Origin: JABSOG01 sp047617105
GTDB lineage: Bacteria > Pseudomonadota > Gammaproteobacteria > Enterobacterales > Alteromonadaceae
NCBI GenBank assembly: GCA_047617105.1
Contig: JBLGCB010000287.1
Location: 1-8,816 of the forward strand
Reading direction: 5' to 3'
DNA length: 8,816 nt
The position numbers were made by a program, and so were the translations under genes. Positions 1-4,505 of the stretch are shown in pieces. Within the stretch, counting starts at the first letter, position 1. Each line of letters begins with the position of its first letter. The notes beneath the pieces are model-generated. The model had not been told where the DNA came from. It saw only the letters and a program-made list of their open reading frames with translations, and did not search any database.

Positions 1-1099
1 CTTGGATATAAAAAAAGTCGAATCCAGCCATGGATTTGGTGTCTAATTTCCCCACCTGAGCGATATCAGTAACCCCTTCAAACGCCACCAGATCACCAAT
101 GCGGCAAGATAAATAGCATAACAGGGTATTTTGCAGTTCGTCGGTGGATAATTCTTTGTCGGTGTTGTTATCGACCAATGGTAACAAGCTGTTTTCTATG
201 CCGTTGATAATCGATGCAGGCAGTTGCCATTGCTCTGCCAAAATCTTACCAATTACCGCGGTATTGGTACTCAAGGCCGATTGCACGCTTTTCACCCGTT
301 CATGTAGAGATAAATGATTGAGGTAGTTGCTGGCAATAGAAGGTTTGTAAGATAACATCGCCATATCGCCCAGATAACACAGCAGGCATTGGGTGGATAA
401 CTCAGCGGCATTTTTACTGCCCAATTCTTTGGCCAGCAACAAACACAGGGTGCTGGCCATATGACTGGCCGTCCACAGCTTTTCATCTGCTTGCGCTTGT
501 TCTTTACTTTGTTTTTTCGCCACGGTGCTATTTTGCAATAAAAATTGCATCGCGATATTTTTCACCTGGCCCACCCCCATAAAGATGATGGCGTGATGGA
601 TACTGGTAATCGGTTGTTTTAAGCCAAACATCGGCGAGTTCACTGCTTTGAGAATTTTGGCGGTCATTTCTGGATCGGTTTTGATCAGATCAAACAATTC
701 ATTGGGTTCAAAAACGCCTCTGGTCAGCGGCAGCAACAGCGGGTGCGGTTTTTGAAAGCTTTTGGTCATCAGCTCGATTTCGTGTTGTTGCTGCTCATCG
801 AGATCATCAAATTCTAGCAATGCAAAATTTAAAAAATCGCGCGGCATTTCGGGTTCATTTTCCTGCGAGGCGGGTTCTGCTGGTTCGACCGTTTGCTCGG
901 GGGCTGGTTCGAGAGGGAGGTCGAGCATCGTGTTGTCGGCATGAAATTGGCTGGTGGCCGATGCCGCCTTTTTTTGTGAGGTGTTACGTGAAGTGCTTTT
1001 TTCGCTGTAGCTAGGCGTGCTGTTTTTGCGGTTTAATCGCCAAATGATGATGGCAAAAACACTGACCACAACAACTACGATGATGATATCAAAAGACAT
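1..1099 (-). CDS. Membrane-anchored HDOD-domain protein (C-terminus beyond left edge)
   Basis: The reverse strand reads open from ATG at 1099 to the left edge (366 codons, no stop), so the C-terminus is missing. Residues 4-20 are a run of Ile/Val/Ala/Phe ending in Trp-Arg, a single N-terminal membrane anchor with the rest predicted in the cytoplasm. Residues about 25-90 are a polar Ser/Thr then Pro/Glu-rich linker. From about residue 118 the sequence has the look of an HDOD domain: LLLPLTRGVFEPNELFDLI, then KILKAVNSPMFGL near residue 146, then a SIHHAIIFMG segment. HDOD domains are degenerate HD-like helical domains, usually without the metal-binding residues, that act as docking or output modules in bacterial signalling (chemotaxis, c-di-GMP and stress regulators). 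The partner of this one is unknown. A weak Shine-Dalgarno (AGGG) precedes the ATG. The gene is divergent from the mini-FliF gene. Family call is fairly firm; role is not assignable. Confidence 0.85.
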   Translation of the reverse strand, partial: MSFDIIIVVVVVSVFAIIIWRLNRKNSTPSYSEKSTSRNTSQKKAASATSQFHADNTMLDLPLEPAPEQTVEPAEPASQENEPEMPRDFLNFALLEFDDLDEQQQHEIELMTKSFQKPHPLLLPLTRGVFEPNELFDLIKTDPEMTAKILKAVNSPMFGLKQPITSIHHAIIFMGVGQVKNIAMQFLLQNSTVAKKQSKEQAQADEKLWTASHMASTLCLLLAKELGSKNAAELSTQCLLCYLGDMAMLSYKPSIASNYLNHLSLHERVKSVQSALSTNTAVIGKILAEQWQLPASIINGIENSLLPLVDNNTDKELSTDELQNTLLCYLSCRIGDLVAFEGVTDIAQVGKLDTKSMAGFDFFYIQ

Positions 1100-1130
1100 T
1101 TAAGACCCTGTTTACAAACTTTATTTTGAC

Positions 1131-1140
1131 ATCTTAAGAT
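1131..1140. promoter_or_regulatory. 10-bp perfect palindrome in the divergent intergenic region
   Basis: ATCTTAAGAT is its own reverse complement and overlaps the start region of the proposed HDOD promoter, between two divergent genes. It could be an operator, but a short AT-rich palindrome can occur by chance. A perfect -35-like TTGACA (1126-1131) on the plus strand touches it, but no -10 lies at the right distance. Confidence 0.2.
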
Positions 1141-1168
1141 AATAGTCGCCCGTTGGGATACTGTCCAA
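1139..1168 (-). promoter_or_regulatory. Candidate sigma70 promoter for the HDOD gene
   Basis: Read on the minus strand, TTGGAC (1163-1168) is followed after 18 bp by TATTAT (1139-1144), a five-of-six match to the -10 consensus with a weaker -35. Transcription would begin near 1131, about 30 bases before the HDOD start. This is a pattern match by eye only. Confidence 0.35.
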
Positions 1169-1251
1169 TAGAGACAAACTGGTTTAAGCGTGGTTTGGGT
1201 GTTATTGTTGGTTTTTATTTTTACGGTTTTAAAAGCCTCCGAAGGATGAAT

Positions 1252-1794
1252 ATGAAATCAATTGGTCATGATCGTAACAAAGTCGACTTTGTACTACTGG
1301 TGAAGTTGTTTTTGGTGTTGGTAATTAGTATTGGTATTTCTTTTCGCCTGGTTCTTTGGGCTGAAGAACCTCAGATGAGGCCACTAATGAGTGATTTACG
1401 AGTGGCTGATTCGGTGAAAGTGGTGGATGTATTGGATCAATACGCCATCAGATATCATATTGATTTGAGCCATCATATGCTTTATGTCGAAGCCCAGAAA
1501 AACGATGCGGCTAGAATCGCGTTGGCAAGAGTTGGGATTATTATTGAGTACCCTGATTATTTGGGCAAAGTTGACACGCCTAAGGCTGATAAACAAGGTA
1601 AAGCATTCAAGCCGTTTTATGAAGAACCATGGTTTATCAAGCTCTATCGACTTGGTATGGCCAGTTTGGTGATTATTGTGTTGTTTGTCGCTGTGGTGAG
1701 ACCGATGTTCAGGCTTTTGATATTCGGTGAGGGTTTCGGGATTGAGGAACAAGTTGAGGATGAAAAAAAGGATAAAAAATCTGGTTTGCTTTAA
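1252..1794 (+). CDS. Miniature FliF-like protein (RBM1 plus two membrane segments)
   Basis: The open frame reaches back to 1153, but the ATG at 1252 has GAAGG (1241-1245) six bases upstream, so I take a 180-residue product. Residues 13-36 form a membrane helix ending in LVLWA. Residues 38-101 match the first periplasmic ring-building motif of the flagellar MS-ring protein FliF: the VLWA..P...PL.S.L...D pattern, then 'V.VLDQYAIRYHID', then 'LYVEAQKNDAARIALARVG', parallel to FliF's 'IPYR', 'I.VPADKVHE.RL.LA..GLP'. A Lys-rich linker (105-120) leads to PFYEEPWFIKL and a second helix (about 134-149) ending VVRPMFR, which resembles the FliF C-terminal membrane segment (PFW...F......VRP). The tail is short, acidic and lysine-rich. 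RBM2, RBM3 and the FliG-binding tail of the usual ~550-residue FliF are absent. Resemblance was judged by eye from memory of FliF. No flagellar gene is nearby; role unknown. Confidence 0.7.
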   Translation: MKSIGHDRNKVDFVLLVKLFLVLVISIGISFRLVLWAEEPQMRPLMSDLRVADSVKVVDVLDQYAIRYHIDLSHHMLYVEAQKNDAARIALARVGIIIEYPDYLGKVDTPKADKQGKAFKPFYEEPWFIKLYRLGMASLVIIVLFVAVVRPMFRLLIFGEGFGIEEQVEDEKKDKKSGLL

Positions 1795-1797
1795 TTG

Positions 1798-1824
1798 AGG
1801 GAGATTATGCAACTATCACCATAA
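1798..1824 (+). pseudogene. Possible gene-start remnant after mini-FliF
   Basis: Twelve bases after the mini-FliF stop there is a good Shine-Dalgarno (GAGGGAG, 1798-1804) and an ATG at 1807, but the frame closes after five codons (Met-Gln-Leu-Ser-Pro, TAA at 1822-1824) inside the end of the convergent PIN gene. It may be the beginning of a former next gene in a mini-FliF operon that was cut off when the toxin-antitoxin module arrived, or it may be chance. Evidence is weak. Confidence 0.25.
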
Positions 1825-2208
1825 CCAATGGATTATATCTTGATATAAATGAATTTTGCTATCAACTGTGAGTAAGGTCATTTGTTCTGTCATTGCTTGA
1901 CTAATTAGCATCCGGTCAAAGGGATCACGATGGTGCGTGTCTAATTTATTCAATGCATATATATGTTTGGGTTCTATTGGTAGCAGTTGAAGGCCATTTG
2001 TTTGTTGTTGTGAATCAACTAACTCTTTTAGTTTGCTTTCAAGTGTTAGTTTATTTAACTGTATTTTAATTTGCATTTCCCAAATGCTGGCATGGCTGAG
2101 ATATAACTCGTTGTTTTCATTGAGCAGTATATTCAATACATTTTCGGAGAGCTTCTCAGGAGCACCATCAAACCAGAGTAAAACGTGAGTATCCAGCAGG
2201 TAGCGCAC
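1816..2208 (-). CDS. PIN-domain ribonuclease toxin (VapC-like)
   Basis: This 130-residue protein, the usual size for the family, is a PIN-domain endoribonuclease of a type II toxin-antitoxin pair. Acidic residues of the PIN active site are visible: D6 in LLDTHVLLW, E44 in SHASIWEMQIK, D95 and D98 in HHRDPFDRM, and D116 in LLTVDSK; they are expected to hold Mg2+ for RNA cleavage. The start is GTG at 2208, two bases after the antitoxin stop, with GGAGAA (2217-2222) inside the antitoxin's last codons and 8 bases of spacing. That arrangement suggests translational coupling, with antitoxin made first. All catalytic residues are present, so the toxin looks intact. The target RNA cannot be predicted. 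The gene runs convergently into the mini-FliF gene, 21 bp apart, with no clear terminator between them. Confidence 0.9.
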   Translation of the reverse strand: MRYLLDTHVLLWFDGAPEKLSENVLNILLNENNELYLSHASIWEMQIKIQLNKLTLESKLKELVDSQQQTNGLQLLPIEPKHIYALNKLDTHHRDPFDRMLISQAMTEQMTLLTVDSKIHLYQDIIHWLW

Positions 2209-2210
2209 AA

Positions 2211-2447
2211 TTAACTTTCTCCCAACCAGAGCTTCTCATCAAGTGAGTCATTAAAATCCTCACTCAAATGTACCTTACCCTTATGTAAACCAGCAATCCG
2301 TTTTGTTTGTGGTTTATCACAAACCACCAATTGGACTTCTGGTAGATTTTTTTGGGCAATCACGACTTTTTCACCATTGGTCACCAACTCAATGAGTCTG
2401 AGCAGATTATTTTGAGCTTCATTAATATCGACGGTATAGGTAGACAT
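2211..2447 (-). CDS. Phd/YefM-type antitoxin
   Basis: This 78-residue protein has the N-terminal Phd/YefM pattern: an initial beta strand (TYTVDINEAQNNLLRLIELVTNG), then EKVVIAQKNLPEVQLVV. These antitoxins dimerise through this part, bind the promoter of their own operon, and neutralise the toxin with a flexible C-terminal tail; here the tail (about residues 55-78) is acidic and carries Leu/Trp residues. A strong Shine-Dalgarno, AGGGGGA (2451-2457), sits three bases before ATG 2447. It is the first gene of the pair and is followed after two bases by the PIN toxin, the standard order for Phd-VapC-type modules. Its partner is evident from position and overlapping signals. The family call is strong from pattern and context. 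Confidence 0.88.
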   Translation of the reverse strand: MSTYTVDINEAQNNLLRLIELVTNGEKVVIAQKNLPEVQLVVCDKPQTKRIAGLHKGKVHLSEDFNDSLDEKLWLGES

Positions 2448-2473
2448 AAATCCCCCTTTGATTACTTACTTTG

Positions 2474-2500
2474 TTTATATTTGCATCAAAAACAGTTCAA
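2474..2500 (-). promoter_or_regulatory. Candidate promoter of the toxin-antitoxin operon
   Basis: On the minus strand TTGAAC (2495-2500) is followed 15 bp later by TATAAA (2474-2479), about 27 bases before the antitoxin start. Both hexamers are good but the spacing is short. Antitoxins of this family normally repress such a promoter; I see no clear long palindrome for it to bind. Confidence 0.35.
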
Positions 2501-2696
2501 TACAACAATATTATCAGTTTAGTCTTTGTCTCGCGGCTACATTGGAATTTCCGGACATTGGCGAAAAATATTTTTAAGGTTTTAATAAAGCTACCCACAT
2601 CACCTGCATTTAGTCATTCGTCCTTAATAATCTTCGAAAATGTCTGAATACCAAGTGGGTATTTTAGTTGAAGAGTCATCAATGGTCCGGGGGCTT

Positions 2697-2767
2697 GGTA
2701 AAAGTCAGGCTCAGTATAACGGATATAAATTTAAAAAGAAAAAGCACGCACAAACCTGACCCTTACC
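2697..2767. repeat. MITE- or REP-like element with 13-bp imperfect inverted repeats
   Basis: Left arm GGTAAAAGTCAGG (2697-2709) and right arm CCTGACCCTTACC (2755-2767) are inverted copies with 11 of 13 matches. On the minus strand the two mismatches become G-U pairs, so a minus-strand RNA could pair along the full arm. The 45-bp interior is AT-rich and noncoding. The arrangement suggests a short non-autonomous mobile element or REP-type palindrome; with only one copy visible, this cannot be proved here. Confidence 0.4.
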
Positions 2768-2838
2768 TTGAATCCAACGGCAACACTCGTGTAAACTTTT
2801 GCAATCAAAAGCCAATCCTTAAAGGGAATCACCAAAAA

Positions 2839-3312
2839 ATGACTTTAAATGATTTAACCGTCAACTTTACCCACCTCAACCGAGCATATTTGCTGTCGGA
2901 GTGGCATTGGTTGATTGGGGTTGAAAAAATGCCCATTTTGTTAAGTGCCAGTGGTGATGCGTTTTTGCAAGATAGCAACGATGGTTCGATTATGGTTCTG
3001 GACACTTGCAACGGTAAATTGACTGAGATTGCAGGTAGCTTTGACCAATTCTCCAGCCTGTTAACCAACAAAGACTTTTTGATGGAATATCTGGCGGTGC
3101 AATTGGTCGAAGATTTAATGAAGGCAGGCACCAAACTCAGTGAAGGCAAAATTTATAGTTTCAAAAAATTGCCAGTGCTCGGTGGTGAACTCTCACCAGA
3201 GAATATCGACACCGTTGATATCGAAGTGCATTTTTCTATGACAGGTCAAATTCATCAGCAGGTGCAGAACCTTCCTGATGGAACCCCTACAGACAACATC
3301 GTTTTAAACTAA
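2839..3312 (+). CDS. DUF1851 / Tdi1 C-terminal domain protein
   Basis: The open frame extends back to a TTG at 2668, but family-like sequence begins near ATG 2839, which has AAAGGGA about 11 bases upstream; that gives 157 residues. Recognisable segments, in order, are WHWLIGVEKMPILLSASGDAF (residues about 22-42), a Gly-Ser-Ile-Met-Val-Leu-Asp-Thr stretch, a helical middle (SSLLTNKDFLMEYLAVQLV), KLPVLGGELSPENID, and a C-terminal GQIHQQVQNLPDGT. This order is typical of the DUF1851 family, whose best known member is the C-terminal domain of Tdi1, an immunity protein against a type VI secretion effector. Many family members are orphans of unknown function, and no effector or secretion gene is visible here. 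There is no signal peptide or membrane segment, so it is probably cytoplasmic. It ends 35 bp before dapB and may share its transcript. Confidence 0.75.
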   Translation: MTLNDLTVNFTHLNRAYLLSEWHWLIGVEKMPILLSASGDAFLQDSNDGSIMVLDTCNGKLTEIAGSFDQFSSLLTNKDFLMEYLAVQLVEDLMKAGTKLSEGKIYSFKKLPVLGGELSPENIDTVDIEVHFSMTGQIHQQVQNLPDGTPTDNIVLN

Positions 3313-3347
3313 TGACCAAGTAATTCCTACCAATTAAAGGAAAATCT

Positions 3348-4190
3348 ATGATGACTTCTCACGAAACAGCCGCTGATAACAAACAAACCGCCATCGGCAT
3401 TTTTGGTGCCAATGGCCGCATGGGCAGAGCGCTGATTGATGCCGTTGACGCTGAACCCACAGTAAACCTATCGGCTGCTTTTGTTCGCACCGGCTCTGCG
3501 CTGGCGGGCATTGATTCTGGCACTCTGATTGGCCATGCCGCCAACGGCACGGCATTGTCAGAGCGCCGTGATAAGTATGATGAAGTGGGCACCGAAGTCT
3601 TTATCGACTTCACTTTACCTGATGCACTCGAAGGGCACATTGCATGGTGCCGTGAGCAACGAAAAAGCATGGTGATTGGCACCACGGGTTTGACCCCTGG
3701 GCAATTGGCATTGATTGATGATGCGGCGAAGGATATTGCCATTGTATTTGCGCCCAATTATAGTGTTGGCATCAACCTAATGCTTAATTTGCTTAAAACC
3801 ACCGCCGCGGTGATTGGCAATAACTGTGACATTGAGATTATCGAAGGACATCACCGTTTTAAGCAAGATGCGCCATCGGGCACAGCGTTAAAACTGGGCG
3901 AAGCCGTTGCCGAGACCCTAGGCCGTGACTTAAGTAAATGTGCCATTTACGGCAGGGAAGGCATCGAACCACAAAGAAGCCGCGAAACCATTGGTTTTTC
4001 AACCATTAGAGCGGGCGACATCGTCGGTGAACATACGGTGATGTTTGCTGATATGGGCGAAAGGCTTGAAATCACCCATAAAGCCACGAGTCGACTGACT
4101 TTTGCCAAAGGCGCGGTGCGTGCGGCACTATGGTTGAAAAACAAACCGCCAGGACTTTATGATATGCAAACGGTGCTGGGTTTGAAGTGA
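3348..4190 (+). CDS. dapB: 4-hydroxy-tetrahydrodipicolinate reductase
   Basis: DapB reduces the dihydrodipicolinate precursor with NAD(P)H to tetrahydrodipicolinate in the diaminopimelate/lysine pathway, in the cytoplasm as a tetramer. The protein has 280 residues; E. coli DapB has 273, and the extra length is a polar N-terminal stretch (about residues 1-13). The nucleotide-binding glycine motif is GANGRMG (residues 20-26). VIGTTGL and FAPNYSVGINLML are the usual middle segments. The substrate site reads EGHHRFKQDAPSGTAL, with H168, H169 and K172 matching the catalytic His-His and Lys of the E. coli enzyme. The C-terminal GDIVGEHTVMFADMGERLEITHKA is strongly conserved. AAAGG (3336-3340) lies seven bases before ATG 3348; a second ATG follows directly. 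Gene and function are certain. Confidence 0.98.
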   Translation: MMTSHETAADNKQTAIGIFGANGRMGRALIDAVDAEPTVNLSAAFVRTGSALAGIDSGTLIGHAANGTALSERRDKYDEVGTEVFIDFTLPDALEGHIAWCREQRKSMVIGTTGLTPGQLALIDDAAKDIAIVFAPNYSVGINLMLNLLKTTAAVIGNNCDIEIIEGHHRFKQDAPSGTALKLGEAVAETLGRDLSKCAIYGREGIEPQRSRETIGFSTIRAGDIVGEHTVMFADMGERLEITHKATSRLTFAKGAVRAALWLKNKPPGLYDMQTVLGLK

Positions 4191-4258
4191 TTCGCTGTTA
4201 CTTTTGTTGACTTGGTGGTCAGATTGTTCAGTAAGGCCCATTTTCATCAGTCAGTAAA

Positions 4259-4281
4259 TAACTATTCAATAAAAATAGTTA
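4259..4281. promoter_or_regulatory. 8-bp inverted repeat, possible operator upstream of carA
   Basis: TAACTATT (4259-4266) and AATAGTTA (4274-4281) are perfect inverted copies with a 7-bp AT-rich spacer, centred about 66 bp upstream of the proposed carA transcript start. carA promoters in enterobacteria bind ArgR and other regulators, but this does not fit the ARG-box layout (TGAAT-N4-ATTCA), so the binding protein, if any, is unknown. Confidence 0.3.
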
Positions 4282-4323
4282 AATAGACTGTAAAAAATTC
4301 TAGCAATAATGGCTGAATTAGCA

Positions 4324-4329
4324 TAGAAT
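4324..4329 (+). promoter_or_regulatory. Candidate -10 element of the carA promoter
   Basis: TAGAAT matches five of six bases of the sigma70 -10 consensus, in the context GCATAGAATACGCC. No good -35 lies 16-18 bp upstream (TAGCAA at 17 bp), so an activator or another promoter may be needed. Transcription would start near 4336, giving a leader of about 170 bases that includes the leader frame and the hairpin. Confidence 0.35.
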
Positions 4330-4365
4330 ACGCCAAATTCAATCGGCTCACTTTGTTTGCTCTTA

Positions 4366-4440
4366 ATGGCTATAACTGTTGAGGGAAGTGAGACACTGCT
4401 ATTATTGAATTTTATTTGGTTTGGCATTGGTTCTAATTGA
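4366..4440 (+). CDS. Candidate 24-residue carA leader peptide
   Basis: An ATG at 4366 opens a 24-codon frame closed by TGA at 4438-4440, seven bases before the 5' arm of the carA hairpin. A ribosome finishing or stalled at this stop would cover that arm and keep the hairpin from forming, as in E. coli pyrBI attenuation. The message is U-rich over 4400-4440, where polymerase would slow when UTP is low. The peptide begins Met-Ala-Ile-Thr-Val-Glu, has four consecutive leucines (CTG CTA TTA TTG) and ends Gly-Ser-Asn. It contains no arginine, so control by arginyl-tRNA charging is unlikely. The main weakness is that the ATG lacks a Shine-Dalgarno; a TTG at 4405 in the same frame has a purine-rich AAGTGAG 12 bases upstream and is an alternative start. 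Expression is unproven. Confidence 0.3.
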   Translation: MAITVEGSETLLLLNFIWFGIGSN

Positions 4441-4447
4441 AAATATC

Positions 4448-4488
4448 AAAAACGGGATAGTAAACCATTGGTTTTAAGCCCGTTTTTT
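4448..4488 (+). terminator. Intrinsic terminator hairpin in the carA leader (attenuator candidate)
   Basis: AAAAACGGG (4448-4456) pairs perfectly with CCCGTTTTT (4479-4487). The 22-base loop holds a second stem, AAACC (4462-4466) with GGTTT (4470-4474), and the 3' arm runs into six T's (4483-4488). Only six bases separate the T-run from the carA Shine-Dalgarno, leaving no room for a promoter in between. Every carA message carrying its ribosome site must therefore read through this structure, so it is better explained as an attenuator than as a plain dapB terminator. Confidence 0.75.
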
Positions 4489-4505
4489 GCTGTTTGGAGG
4501 TTCAC

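Larger units (their letters stand above)
2458..2838. other. Gene-poor spacer between antitoxin and DUF1851 gene
   Basis: About 380 bp, mostly AT-rich, with no convincing gene. It holds the candidate toxin-antitoxin promoter, a 7-bp inverted pair TACCCAC (2592-2598) and GTGGGTA (2655-2661), and the 71-bp inverted-repeat element at 2697-2767. An open frame crosses 2668-2838 in phase with the DUF1851 gene, but its sequence is low-complexity and lacks the family's features. Confidence 0.7.
4191..4505 (+). promoter_or_regulatory. dapB-carA intergenic / carA leader region
   Basis: This 315-bp gap has no protein gene of normal size. Seen in it: an inverted repeat at 4259-4281, a -10-like TAGAAT at 4324-4329, a 7-bp inverted pair CTCACTT (4347-4353) and AAGTGAG (4386-4392), a 24-codon leader frame at 4366-4440, and a strong terminator-type hairpin at 4448-4488. 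No separate terminator for dapB is evident. The parts together read as a regulated leader for carAB. Confidence 0.7.

Noticed and set aside
762..1014. Two short plus-strand frames opposite the HDOD gene
   Set aside because: Ser/Cys-rich and basic low-complexity translations, as expected from the reverse of the HDOD linker.
1126..1131. Perfect TTGACA as -35 of a mini-FliF promoter
   Set aside because: No -10-like hexamer lies 16-18 bp downstream; the nearest candidates are 6 or 25 bp away.
1153..1251. N-terminal extension of the mini-FliF frame (33 residues before the chosen Met)
   Set aside because: No ribosome site precedes the ATG at 1153, the extension has no FliF-like sequence, and GAAGG is correctly spaced for the ATG at 1252.
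1396..1812. 138-codon open frame on the minus strand opposite mini-FliF
   Set aside because: It is the antisense shadow of the mini-FliF gene, rich in His/Asn/Gln and without a recognisable domain.
2681..2758. 25-codon frame from ATG 2683 (Met-Val-Arg-Gly) with a lysine-rich end
   Set aside because: No ribosome site and no similarity I recognise; it lies across the left arm and interior of the repeat element.
2697..2767. Integron attC site
   Set aside because: Lacks the core-site sequences and paired inner boxes of attC, and no cassette arrangement is present.
2668..2838. 57-residue upstream extension of the DUF1851 frame from a TTG
   Set aside because: The sequence is low-complexity, runs through the inverted-repeat element, and lacks family features; ATG 2839 has a purine-rich site upstream.
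3359..3757. 132-codon minus-strand frame opposite dapB
   Set aside because: It is an antisense shadow of dapB, whose coding sequence is certain.
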